Below are positions 45,270 through 56,800 of a stretch of 64,000 nt of DNA, piece after piece. Under the pieces are notes generated by a model. It saw only the letters and a list, made by a program, of their open reading frames with translations. It had not been told where the DNA came from and did not search any database. Position 1 is the first letter of the stretch. Each line of letters opens with the position of its first letter. The position numbers were made by a program, and so were the translations under genes. Source of the DNA: Symbiodinium microadriaticum (taxonomy: Eukaryota; Sar; Dinophyceae; Suessiales; Symbiodiniaceae). Where the stretch lies: NCBI GenBank assembly GCA_001939145.1, contig LSRX01000716.1, forward strand, positions 315,580 through 379,579, given 5' to 3'.

Positions 45270-48200
45270 AAGATATGATTATCGTATTTGTCGAACAGCC
45301 CGGGCTTACAATATCCCGGCTGAAGGAGGCAGAAAAGGGCGAAGTGCGGCTGGCGATCCCATGCGAGGTTTGGATACCTGAGTGTGCTCATAAGGTTCGA
45401 GAGCAGCAGAAGAAGTGGGAGGAGCTCAAGCTTCAGCAGCCTTCCCGTCTGAATTTGTGAGGGACTGTGTGATCATTGCTCCCTGCGGAATGCATCGCTG
45501 AATGGTAGCTAGCTTGTCAGGCAAAAGAAGCAGGAGGAGCTGGAAGCCAGCGCTCGGGCTGCCATTTCCGAGCTTCAGCTTGCCTGGCTTTGGCTTGCAC
45601 AGCAGAAGCAGCTAGGTCCGCTAGGTCTCTGCATCTTGTCTGGCTGATGGCAGGAACATGGTTTCAACAGCGGAGGCCAGTGAAAGCCAAAACATAATTG
45701 ACCAGAAATGTGTTCCTGTCCTCGCAAACGTCACCACTTCCAAATAGAAGCATAAAGCAGGCTGGTGGCCACAGACCCGTTGCGAATAGATTGGTTCACT
45801 TTGAGGCCTTCAGGTTGCTCTTTCGAGAGTTCGTGGGCTTGACGGCGCAGTTCTGGTTTCGATTTCAATCAGACCAGAGTTTCCTGTCTCGCCTCTGCAT
45901 GTAGCAATGGCGCTTCTCTCATGCCCACTGTCGGTGGAGCTCTTCTAACAAGATCTGTCCAGCTTGTACGTCCGGAACTACTTCCCACTTGTAGATGTCA
46001 TTGCCTGCTTGCTGGGTTCATGGCATACGACTGACAGAATAATGCTGGAAAACAAGGGCTACTTTGAGAGTGGAGATGCTGATCAACAGTTCTGCCTAGG
46101 GGGGGGCAGTGCCGTGCATAGTCGGGCAGTTGTCAGCATGTCATTCTGCAGGCTTCAGCGGAAGGAGCGCACTACACTGCTGCCCCTTTCGTCTGGAACC
46201 TGGTTGGGTCTTTGGGTTTCAGCTGACGGTGACGCAACACAAGTCATGTTTTGATAGCTGAAGGCTGGCGACCACGAGATGGAGGTGGTGGAGGTTCGGT
46301 TTCTTTGCTGTTTGCCAGTGTCTGCACTGTCTGCAGCACTCAATTGACATCTGCTAGAGGTCCTGAAGCTGTGCAAGAAGGTGGAGCGAACAGGCCTTCT
46401 GCTCAGAGTCACACACAACTTCGGTCTCAGCATCTCCGAACTAAGGCAAGTCGGCGATGGCCGCGTGCCAGGCGTGCGTGGACACCTTGGGCAGCAAGAA
46501 AGCCTCCATCGAGGAGGAGCATCCTTGCCCGTGGGACTTCGAAGAGGAAGTTCGTGGCTTCCGGTCAGGCCGAGAACATCCGAGTTGAGACTTCGGCAGC
46601 CATCTCGGCCGTGACGCGCTTGGTAGATCAGATAGTGGAGTGATGTTATTGTTAAAAGCTCACGTATCGCAAAGCCAGCACTGGCGACGCTTGACTTCGG
46701 GTCTGTTTCAAGTATGAAGGCAGAAACTCGTGTTGACGAACTCGTTGTATCGCTGGAAGTTGGAGGGTTGGTTGGAAGGGAGGTTGGGGTGGCATCCCCA
46801 CTACGTCCCTCAAGAGCGATGTTAGAGCGAGAGAGGATATTCGCAAACAGTTCAAACTCGGCTTCGCCTGCCCCTCTGTTCGCAGCCGCGTCTCTGCAAA
46901 CACCGGGTTCGTTGCAGTTGCACGTGCTTGGGCGATTCGACAAAGCGAGCTCTGAGTCGCCTTGGTGTATTGCACACGTGCTTTTTTCTCGCAGATTGTT
47001 GACATTTGTGACCTTTCTGGAGGTGCTAACGGCCAGGAATTCAACAAGTAACAAGAGACTTTTTTAGAGAATTGGTAGTAGCTGGCCGGGCTGCGGTGGA
47101 AATTTTGTTGAAATGGTACCGTGACTAGTCAGTCGACCAGCCGGGAGGTGCTGAGCAGGTCAATCAATCGTTGCACCGGCTCCGGGCATAAAGTCGCTGA
47201 ACTCTGGGACGGAAGCCCGTTTTCTGAGTCGTGTTTGCACAGCTTGGTGTAGGCCTCGGCCTGTGCTGGGTGCATTCTCAGACTTAATGGAGCACTCAGA
47301 AGCTGCTGTGCTAAGTTGCAGCCGCGGATCCAGGCCGTCCGACTCTGAATCGGCTCGGAGGGTCAGAGGGACTTGCGTTCCTTTCTGGGACTCGGCAGTT
47401 CGTGCATCCAAGGCCACAAGGCTCGTCACCGATGCCTTGAACAGAGCAAAGGAGAACAGAGACAGGATTGTCGCTGCCCTGGCGAGAGAGCCCGTCATGC
47501 GAGAGTGCGCAGAGCCCGCCGGCTGGTCCCCTGGGGCCCAGGCGAAGCGCATCGCGACGGCCAAGCGCACCGAGAAGAATTCAGCCCTCTTCAGCAAGTA
47601 CGACCAGGCCAAAATATACGGCTGCTTGATCTTTGCAGCACTGTCCGCACGCAACGCGCCTTCGCAACGCTTCCTGCAATTGCAGCACATGAGCCGGGAC
47701 TGCTTTCCACCGTTGGTGTCTGGCTCGAGCGATAGTCGCGGAGTCTACTGTGCCGGGTTCGCTTCGCAAACGTGCGGGGCTCAACCGACATGTCTGAGAG
47801 GGCAAGCAAGCAGACGATGTGATGCAAGCCATCTAAGCGATGAGCAAGTGTGATTTGCAGTTGTATAACACCGATCCCAGTCCGCCTGTGCTGCACTCCG
47901 CTGCACTTCATCCTCCCATGTGTGTCAGGCACCATGCCGCCTCAAAGACTTCCACGTGGCATTCTGCAGCCAAGCTGCAGGGTCGAGAAACCACTCAACA
48001 TGTCGGCCTGTGCACATGCCAGGACAGACTGTTGCTCTCTGATTGCCTGAGCAGCAGCCTGCAAGGCCTGATGGCATTGATGTTCCAGAAGGGACGGCCG
48101 ACGCCTCACAATGGCAAAGAGAAAGTTCGCGAAACGTTGATGTCCATGTGTGCACGAGGACATCATGCAGTTTTGCCGGGACTTGGCCGAGAGCGTCTTG

Positions 48201-51200
48201 CCTGAGGGTTTGATCCAAGAACGCAACAACTTGTGTGGCCGGCTGCTCCCTGTTGGGGTCCCTAGTTCTCTGTCGTGCACAGGTGGAGCTGAGTTTGCGG
48301 AGCAGTTTGATCGAAGCCACCCGAAGTTCCACAACGGCAATCCCACAGTGCACTCCCCGGAGTGCAAGCAGCCGCTTCCGCTTCCTTTCTGGAGTGGACC
48401 TGAGCTGAGGCCGTGCCGCTTGGCGGTGCCCGGATTCCAGACTCCTTGGCTGCCTCCATGGCACAGGCACCGCTCTTTGTCGGGAAATGTTGCAACTAGC
48501 TTTCGCATTCAGTAAAGCCAGCTGTGCCGCAGGCAGAATCGAAGAACTGGCGTGACATGCCGGATGCCCCCTTGAGCTTGGAGGTGTGCCCAGCTGTGCC
48601 AGCAGAGCCCGAGAGCTGCATAAGCTGCCGCATAAGCTGCCGCACAAGCTGCCGCATACGCTGCAGGATGATTATGGTCCGGAGCACAAGATGCTCATGG
48701 ACGCACATAAGACCCTCAACGAGTGCAAGAAGGAGCGCCGAAATGGGCACTGTTAGCCTTGGCTACCTCCGTAGCATGTGCAGAGCTGTTCGGGGCTGCA
48801 GGCGATTGCAGTCGTCAACAAGCCAGTGGCAGCTGGGCAGGGATGGCAGAGAAGCGATTTTGCAGTTGCGCTTGATGCGCTTGCCCGCTCAGCGTCGCAC
48901 AGCCAAGGAGGTTGCCATGAGATTGCGGTGTCAGTACAGAGATGCCGAGGCTTGGAGCTCGAGACATGGTATGACAGATGGCTAGACTCTTCGACATCGT
49001 CCGAGACTCCCGCTGTGCACCCGCCTTTCTCGTCCATGTCAGGGTGACGACAAGGTGGCCTACGAGAGCAGGCTGAAAGGCGCTCATGTGGACATGTGAA
49101 CCGTCTGGGCTCTACAGCCTTCAGGGCCATGATTGTCGCTCCAGGTGCAGAGAACGACAGAGACGGGGCTCTGGATGCTGCTACAGTGACTCGTCACTAT
49201 GAGCATGATGAGTCTCCTGTCGATGTCATGCGCTTGGTCGCCACGCGCTGCCGCGTTTTCTCAAACCAAGGTCACCATTCTCGGCATGAGCTCAGATGTC
49301 ATTTCTGATCGCTGCCGACAGTGCGTCGAGGATGTGGTTGCCAAGGCCAGGGTTGTTCGGAAGTTGGCTTTGGGAGCGGGTCCGTGCACTTCCACAGAAT
49401 CAGAGAGTTCCCTGCAGGGCAAGTTTGAGTTTGTCGACAAAGAGACGTATGGTGAATACATTCAGGCCAGGTGCCATGCTCCGTCAAGTTCGCAGTCTGC
49501 AAGGGCCTCGTCTCCCATTGTCCGAGGTGCTCAAAAGAGCAAATCAGGAGATTTTCATGGATCAAAAGAGACTTTTGCAAAGGATCAAGGCCCTTGCGCC
49601 CTCCTTTACCAGAGCTGAGCTGTGTCTGTCTCGTCTGAAACAGGATGTAAAGAAAGCCTTCAAGGAGCAGAGCAATGCTCGAGCAGAGATCCAGGAGGTG
49701 GGCACTTGCAAAGCCACAACGATGCCCGAGACCACTCTTTTCTTCGTCTCCACAGGAGCCCGGCAATGCCCAGGAAGGGGCAGAGGGCGGCGCCTAGAGC
49801 GCACGGCATCGTGAGCGAACCGTGCCGACAAGGATCAGCACACAAGTCCGCTCACATAATGTGGTCGCCGTGATGCTTCTCTAGGCCTACGACTCTGGAC
49901 AAAGCTGCTTGGGAGTCCTACAGCGGCCCATCATAGTTTTCCGTCCGTAGGGTTAGGATCGAGCATGAAGCAAGCGCGCATGCTGCTTGCCTCCACGATG
50001 TTTCACAAGTATTCAGTGCAGCCATCAAGATGGCATGAATTCAGTTTGCGCAGCCTGGGGATTTTGTAAACTATCAGAACATCAGAAACCAGTTCTACGA
50101 CCGTGCAGCGCAAGGTTGCGCAGGGACGAGGTATGGCCGAGTCCGCAAGAAGCGTGACATCTGAGCAGGGGCTTGAAAACGAATAAAATCTTCTCCCGAT
50201 CTGCTCGGCATCTGTTGCGGGAGAGAGTATTCCTTCTTGCCAGGATGCGGATGGCCGGTGGAATCGAGCAGAAATCTCGGTCGGGTCCAGAGGAAAGAAT
50301 GACCGAGCGGCCTGAAGGACACAGCCTGATCTGTGGCCTCGAGCTTCTAAGGCTTATGCGAAGGGCGAGTTCAACTTCGACCTTCCAGCAGAAAATCTTG
50401 TGCCGAGCTCGGGCTGTCTTGCAGAATCACATCGTTGAGTTCGCGCGAGTGCAGAAGGTCTGTACAGAGAGTGAGAGGGAGACAGAAATGGCAATGGAAG
50501 TTTAGTCGCCCCCCGCAGGACCGCATTATGCGGCAGATCTGCGGACAGTCAGGAGAAGGCCCGGAAATTCCGAAAGCCGGCACTGGGTACTTGGCTTCCT
50601 GGAGAGACGACAGGACTGTCACAGTCAGTCCTCTTGAGGCCTTGCAATCGAATCAATGCAGCTGGTCAAAGTTGCTGTCGGTATTGCAAGGGAAGAGGTG
50701 CTTCGTCTTCGACAGTGTGATGCACTTCGGAAGCTGTCCGGTGCCGTTCTGTTCCAGGAAAAAAGCAAGGCGAAGCGTGAGCTTCGCCTGGAGCGTGAGC
50801 GGAAAGAGTGCGGAACCTGGACCTGCCGCCAAACCACTCACAGCGCACCCGAACTCCCAGGCGTGAGGAGCGAGAGCAGAAGGAGGCGGAAATCCGCGCG
50901 CGCCATGCGGCGCATTCTTCGGCTTGCCAGGCCTTCAATCCGACTGTAGTGGCCCCATGCTGTATTCAGCTACAAGGTAACCGTAACCTGGTGACCCAGT
51001 CTAACAGCATCTGTACAAGTGACTCATTCCACGCCTTGTCGCTGGTGCCAGGCCCTCATGGCTGAGCTCCAGGAGCTCGAGCCCACCATCGCATCAGCGG
51101 AGTCCATGTCCGAGGTGCTCGGGTCTTCAACCGGAATACGAACGAAGAGTGGAGAACAGTGCAGAGTGAATACTCCAGCGAAACGACCAGGCCATGGTGG

Positions 51201-51390
51201 AGGAGGCGAATGCTGGAAAAATCCGCGAGGCTCACGACTTCGAGCGGAAAGGAATTTTGGTTCTGCCGCCCTCCTACCTGAGACAGCAAAGGCTCAGGAA
51301 GCCAAGCAGAGGCTTCAGGTCATCGAGACCGCAGTACAAGCCACGTGCAGAGCTCAAAACTACTTTGTGCTAAGTCAAGCGTGTTGTCTT

Positions 51391-51427
<37 letters not shown>

Positions 51428-54400
51428 ATCCCCTGTCTTTCGGACTTTGATTAGGGAAGCCGTGTTGACCTTCACTTTCTAGGGTCTTTGTTTGCAGTGC
51501 CTCGCATAGGACCACGAATGCACTTGCTTGTATAGCAGGCATGTGAAACAAATCTGATTGCAGACGTCTTGAGTCCAAGCAGTAAAAGTGGCTAGCCCGT
51601 TTGCACTGTCGACTCCGTGAGCTGGCATCCGTCTCAAACTGGTAGCGGAGCCAGCGGATCGCAGTGTTGTTTCACTCGAGTCCTAGGAAGTAACTTGTTG
51701 TAGAGTAAAGGATGTAGAGGCCCTTTTCCAGGGTAGTTTGGATTGAGCCCCTGAGCGTCAATGGATTGAAATACCAGGGTGCCCCATGGGGTCACAATGC
51801 AGCCCCCGCAGAAACAAAGTCCAGATCGTATATCTATATGGACACCGCCTCAGCCTCACGACCCGCTAGCCCGTCCAGTGCCAGGCGGGCGAGGCCTGCG
51901 TCTGCTGAGGAAGACGAGGACGCAGCATCAGCACCAAGCCATCCCAGCCAGATAAATGGCGATGGCGACGACGACATCGATGATGAATGCCGGGCGCATT
52001 CTGAGCCCGTGGTGCCAACCCTAGCTGACGTGGACGAAACTGACATGGGCATGTCAGAATGCGTCTCGAAAGTAATGGCGTGGTGATGCCTTGAGTATTG
52101 CTAGAGTCTAGAGGTGTATCGGCTTGCCGCGATTGTTGTTGCCAGATGGCGTAGACTATCTGATTGAGCGCCTTTCCAGTCGGAGGATCGAGGCTTCTGA
52201 GCTTTTCAGACAGAGCTAGTTGATCACTGGGTCCCTACCGAAACAGCAGGGAGAGCCGATGATTTCGTATATCGCATGCCGACAGTGCTGGTGGTCCACG
52301 CTACGTGCGCTGGATCCCGACACTCGGTCGGAGGCCATTCGAGCTAACCCGCTCGTGTGGAACTGTCAGGATTAAGCCGACAGGAGCAACTCGTGATTAA
52401 GACAGCAGCCCGCCCACACAGTGGAAGAATACGCCAGAGCTCTTGTTCAGCATCACTCTGTGGCGCACATGAAAGAGAGACTTCTCACCGAGAAGTCGCA
52501 TTCCCATGGACCAGGGTATACGCCTTGGGTACCACGACAACAGCACACAGCTCCAAAGTATGGTTACATTGGCTATGGCTACGGTGAAGAAGACGTCGAA
52601 GAAGCAGACCAGGGTATACCGCCTGAGGATGAGCATGACGCGCACGCGGGTGTGATGCCATCAGGATCGGCCGACGACGCAGAGACACGGCTTGACGACG
52701 AGGACGTCGCGATACAACTCAACGCCTTTGCGGCGATCGCCTCGGAGCTCGAGGACACCCTCGGCGAAGAGTAGGCTGAGGCCGTGCAGCTCGCGTATGC
52801 AGCTACGAATACTCATAGCCAAGCCAAGGGCAAGCGCAAGGGAAAAGGAAACGACAAAGGAAAGCTGGGAGGCAAGGTTATTAGGTCTAACCTGACGATT
52901 GCTGATAGGACTTGAGACAGCGAACTCTCAGTCCTCCATAGAGGGAATGATCTCCAGGGCTGATGATGAGTCTCATCGCATAGCGATGCTGTGTGCTGAG
53001 TCTAACTGGTATCTGGGACTGGGAGCGATGCCATCGGCAAGGAATTGCCAGCTACATAGTAGAAAGGCATGGTCGAGGGGTGAAGCATATCCGAATGGAT
53101 TCGACCTTAGAAGATCACCCCGCTGATTCAGAGACTTCATATGTGAAGGCATGCTATGCGTGTTATCAGAAGCTCTTAGGTCGATTCAGTTTTGGACGTA
53201 TTGAACAGGATCAATTCCGATTCTGTGGCAGCATATGTCCAACACACTCACGGCACCATCGTGACTAACTGCCGTGACAACACGAGGGCTAGAGGGCCTG
53301 TCGAAATCCACAAAAGTGGGAAGAGCACGACCCGTGTGTCGAGTAATCAGCGTACAGCTTTGCGCCCAGTCATAGGCTCATTGGCATGGGTAGCACGAGC
53401 TACACTACACGACCCGACTTGGCCTGTAGCGAGTGACAACCCCCACCGTGGAAACACTTCACGAGGCGAATCGTGTTGTGGCTTTGGTTCTGAAGCTGAA
53501 AGGAGCATTGTGTACAAGGCCCGACTGCCATGGGGCACAGTCACGTTTTGTGACGCCTCCTTTGCGGGAGAAGCTGGGCATAAATCCCAGCGTGCCCGTA
53601 TCCACTACCTGACATCGCATAGGGATGCAGTTAACGGAAATGCCAATACGCGTGACATGCATCTGCTACCAGCTATCATTTAGCTCATCGACGATGAAGC
53701 GCGCACGGTGACAGACTTCGCGCCAGCATACTCGAGGTTCTAGGAAAGTTTCCCGTACGCGGACAGTGGGAGGAGATTTCAAGACGGAGCATGTTGCAGT
53801 TGCACGTCCAATACAGCGACTGTAGGAATCTCATTGATCACTTCCTTTCCCCAACTCCGAAGCAAGTGCAGGATAACCGGCTGAGCATAGAACTCGCCGG
53901 GTTACGAGAGACGCTTTGGGAGGACGATATCCCCAGTCACGCAGCAATCGCACCCTACGGGGACATTCTCAGGTGGATAACCACGTGTTTGCTGCTGGCT
54001 GACTGCTTCACAAATCACAAAGTCAATGAAGCCGCATCTTCTAAACGGTCTATTCAGACCGACATAGTCATATTCACAGTCATAGAGCGTGCGGCAGAGG
54101 CATCGACCTCTGAACAGCCTGCCTCGGCCACAACAGCTGCCGAACCCCGACATAGCTCGGAAGGACACGCAGCATCAAGTGAGGCAATCGCCCAAATTCG
54201 TCAATGCACGGAAATCACTAGGCACTCGCGCCGTCACGAAGGCCCAGCGCAGCGTCACACGGAAATAAGACGGGTATGAAAATCCCCTGTCGGTCTTTTG
54301 GACTTTGATTAGGGAAGCTGTGTCGACCTTCACTTTCTAGGATCTTTGTTTGCCGTGCTTTGTATAGGACCACTAATGCACTTGCTTGTAGAGCAGCCAT

Positions 54401-56800
54401 GTGAAACGAATCTGGCTGCAGACGTCTTGAGTCCAGCAGTAAAAGTCGCTAGCCTGTTTGCACTATCGACCGACTCCGCTAGCTAGCATCCGTCTCACTG
54501 TGTGTGTGTGTGTGTGTGTCTGTGCGTTTCCACTTGGCTCGCGGCAAGGCACAGCGCAATCGCCGCAGTGCAGGTGAAAGCCCAGGAGCTCAGCACAAAG
54601 GTATCCGAGGCACGGACGCAGTGCAGTGAGATGCTGGCTTGTGACGGGCCCTTGTGACCAAGTGCAGGATGCCGAGATGGTGGAGCACATGGCCCCGGAG
54701 CTGGCAGTGACACCGGCTGTTGTTTAATAGGGCCCTTCGTGTCGCCTCGCGTGGTTTGGAGCACATCCTTTTGCCATGCCGGGCAAAGTTCAGGGAACTT
54801 ATTTCAAGAACCGCTGTCAGTACCTCCGAATCGAATCTCTGACTTCGAAGCTGTCGTCAGCAGAAGGTGAATCCAAGCTTGCATCGAATCGTGCAAGCCC
54901 GAATTCTCCCCCAGCCCCAAGGGCCCCGAAGCCGACGCCAGGCCTTGGCAGCGAAGACCGAGAGCCAGGATCTGGCACTTCGAAAGGCGCGAAGCTGAAG
55001 CGATGCGAAGCGATTTTTGGGCGACGGGAGTTCTCGAATCTCGCGTGAATGAGACATCCTACGAATTTCTCTGCAGGCCTTGGCTTCTGCTGGCCAGGCC
55101 CGTCAGCTGGCACTGCACCGCGCTTTCGCATTGCCACGAGCTCGGAATCCAGCCCTCAAGAAAAAGGTGGAAGTTCCAAAACTTCCTGAGAATCCAGGTA
55201 CGAGGGCCTCCGAATGGAGGTGGCTGCGAAACTGCGAGCCGGCAGCTCTGAATTTCCAACGGTCCCGGTACTCCAGCTCCTGTTCTGTTCACGGCCGAGG
55301 TCTGCATCGAGACGCAGGGTGGGAAGGCAGGCCGCATGCAAATCCAGGTAATCAAGTCGCACGGGAGTGGAACCTACGGAGGGTGCCTGACTTGTCATGA
55401 ACTCAAAAAGTTCACAGAAGCGCTCGCCAGCCCGACGACCTCTACGACGCAGTGAAATCGGCTGGTGGTGGTGCAGTTACCAAAAGCGCCATCAAGGCCT
55501 ATCTTGAGGCCAATCAGCGCCTTCCTTGGACAACATATACTTTCTCTCTTTTTTTTTGGGGGGGGGGGGGAAGGGGCAGGGATCGACTAGCAGCGCAAAA
55601 AAAAAGAAAGGTCCGTCCTGGAGGAGGCGCACCTGGAGACCATGTTCCCCACCCCCTCTGAGCCCGAGGGGCAGAAGGAGGCCAGGCGTTGTAAAGCAAA
55701 TATCTCGGAATATTAGCGGGGAGAGAGAGCATATGGGGACGCCTCTCTCTTGGCTCAGGCAGAGGGCGGCCAAGAAGAGTCTCAGCAGCCTGAGATCAGC
55801 TCCTCGGAGCATTCCGGGAAAATGCGGGCTTGATGCTCTCGGGATCTCTCGGGTGCCCCTGGCTCAGGCAAGGAGGATTTCATGCACGTGATTCGGATCT
55901 TCTACAAGGCACCTTTAGATGGCCGCCGCAATACGACGAAGGCCGCTGAAACTTGGAAGATCTTCACGGCCTCAGGTGGTGAAGGAGATCGTGCTCTCTG
56001 ACAACCTGCTGATTGAGCAGAGCGAGCAGCTGAGACGGATGGACGTCGGCGAAGTCATGGAGGTTTTCCAAGGCTCGAAACAAGCAAGAGGGGGGCCGGG
56101 CATATGTTTTTCTTGATTTGCGTAGCACCGCTTCTTGAAGAGGCGTGTCGCCGTGTGTCATTCCAACGCTTTCAGGTCCGATGCTGGATCCATCTGTGGG
56201 GGTCTACCGGATTCATGGCAAAGCTCTCCGCGACGGCATCACTGGCTGGGTGACGGTGGCCGGCAACCAGGGGACCTCTGCCGACCGAAAACTTCCTGTG
56301 TAAAGCAAAGTCTTGGACCCTTTCTTCTTAGAGTAGGAGACTTGGATAGAGATTTGTGGGCTTCTATCCCTGCGAAGAGACAGGCGCCCGATTTTCAGGC
56401 GCCTGTGGAGTTTGAGATGGCCCAGTTGTGGAGCATCCTCCCTCGAATGGCCAAGTTTTTGCTCTGTGGGTCCGTGCGAATTGAGGGGGTAGAGGGCTAC
56501 GTGTTGTTCACACGTTTCGGGATGTCCCCACCCCGTACCTGGAAAGTCTTATCACTCAGCACGTGACGTCGATGGTGCAAAGCACAGCGAGCCACAGGAT
56601 CACCTTCCTGATGCCGGGAGGCAACCTCTTCAAGGCGGGACTGGGATGAAAAAGCGTGCAAGATGGCACCTCCCAGCTCCCGGTGAAATTCCCTTTGAGG
56701 TGATCCGGCCGTCTCGGTTCACAGACTTCCCAGAAGACCTTGAAGGCGAACATGGCGTACGGCAGCTGATGGAGGGCGAGATCCTCGAGGCGAGTCACCG
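45270..56800 (+). CDS. Large coiled-coil protein with SH3-like C-terminal module
   Basis: A string of short + strand exons with long charged helices. Seen: about 45310-45460 (RLKEAEKGEVRLAIPCEVW, REQQKKWEELK), about 45521-45600 (RQKKQEELEASARAAISELQ), about 47395-47600 (KATRLVTDALNRAKENRDRI), about 48665-48745 (DDYGPEHKMLMDAHKTLNEC), about 49500-49700 (EIFMDQKRLLQRIKALAPSF, KQDVKKAFKEQSNARAEIQE), about 50366-50405 (GEFNFDLPAENL), about 54567-54640 (VKAQELSTKVSEARTQCSEM), about 55080-55180, about 55200-55260 (YEGLRMEVAAKLRAG), 55431-about 55525 (PDDLYDAVKSAGGGAVTKSA), about 55618-55680 (LEEAHLETMF), then the module at 55873-56796. Treating all this as one gene is inference from shared strand, texture and spacing; it may be two. 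A Copia element sits in an intron at 51.4-54.5 kb. Confidence 0.55.
51399..51422. repeat. (TG)n, left side of Copia insertion
   Basis: A TG run that continues as (TG)n at 54498-54517 on the other side of the Copia element. The element therefore split one microsatellite. Confidence 0.85.
51423..51636 (+). repeat. Left LTR (214 bp)
   Basis: TGAAAATCCCC...GCATCCGTCTCA. Aligns along its whole length with 54277-54497, with scattered substitutions and a few small indels, roughly 85-90% identity by eye, so the insertion is not very recent. Confidence 0.9.
51638..51652 (+). other. Primer-binding site, tRNA-Met-like
   Basis: CTGGTAGCGGAGCC starts three bases after the left LTR. The common Copia primer site complementary to initiator tRNA-Met is TGGTATCAGAGC; this differs at two or so positions. 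Confidence 0.55.
51766..52900 (+). pseudogene. Copia gag-like region
   Basis: 51834-52086 is rich in Ala, Ser and Asp/Glu. 52421-52774 has a Gly-Tyr stretch (PKYGYIGYGYGEEDVEEAD), then acidic repeats, a stop, and after it QAKGKRKGKGNDKGKLGGK followed by SNLTIADR, a basic stretch that precedes the zinc knuckle in dinoflagellate Copia gag. No CCHC knuckle is seen. Frame is broken at 52774 and 52916. Confidence 0.6.
53192..54279 (+). pseudogene. Copia RT end and RNase H, broken
   Basis: The frame 53192-53683 contains RTALRPVIGSLAWVARAT (the RT C-terminal block, where RPDL normally follows) and SIVYKARLPWGTVTFCDASF (RNase H start, catalytic Asp present). After stops and frame changes, 53791-54279 contains YSDCRNLIDHFLSPTPKQVQ and RWITTCLLLADCFT, the usual end of Copia RNase H. 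Several stops disrupt the region. Confidence 0.8.
54277..54497 (+). repeat. Right LTR (221 bp)
   Basis: TGAAAATCCCC...GCATCCGTCTCA, followed at once by a TG microsatellite. Compare with the left LTR at 51423-51636. Confidence 0.9.
55542..55575. repeat. T-run followed by 13 G
   Basis: Pyrimidine tract, then 13 consecutive G (55558-55570) and AAGGGG, in an intron of the coiled-coil gene between exons ending near 55525 and starting near 55618. It may affect sequencing accuracy and could form a G-quadruplex. Confidence 0.8.
55873..56796 (+). CDS. Terminal exons: helix plus SH3-like TGWVTVAGNQG module
   Basis: These exons join precisely. 55873-55908 (EDFMHVIRIFYK), 55976-56072 (VVKEIVLSDNLLIEQSEQLR, RMDVGEVMEVFQ), 56176-56272 (GPMLDPSVGVYRIHGKALRD, GITGWVTVAGNQG), 56598-56634 (ITFLMPGGNLFK) and about 56724-56796 (EDLEGEHGVRQLMEGEILEA). 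Donors are AAG|GCACC, CAAG|GCTCG, CAGGG|GACCTC (GA) and TTCAAG|GCGGGA. The pattern 'R-hydrophobic-x-G-x-ALRDG-x-TGWVTVAGNQG-x-xFL' resembles an SH3-like beta-barrel module that I recall from dinoflagellate coiled-coil proteins, often after EF-hand-like or helical segments. Function unknown. The stop codon was not located with confidence after 56796. Confidence 0.7.

Larger units (their letters stand above)
51423..54497 (+). mobile_element. Internally deleted Copia LTR retrotransposon
   Basis: Two direct LTRs (51423-51636 and 54277-54497) both begin TGAAAATCCCC and end GCATCCGTCTCA. A primer-binding-like TGGTAGCGGAGCC follows the left LTR at 51640; a purine-rich GGAAATAAGACGGG precedes the right LTR. 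Between are a gag-like region and the last part of a Copia polyprotein (late RT and RNase H). Protease, integrase and the RT catalytic core are absent, so at about 3.1 kb it cannot move by itself. It is inserted in a (TG)n microsatellite: TG runs lie on both sides (51399-51422 and 54498-54517), so any target duplication is hidden in the repeat. Confidence 0.88.

Noticed and set aside
48665..48745. DDYGPEHKML... as glucosidase II beta subunit
   Set aside because: The resemblance is limited to one short helix; the expected Cys-rich YxYxxC segment does not follow.
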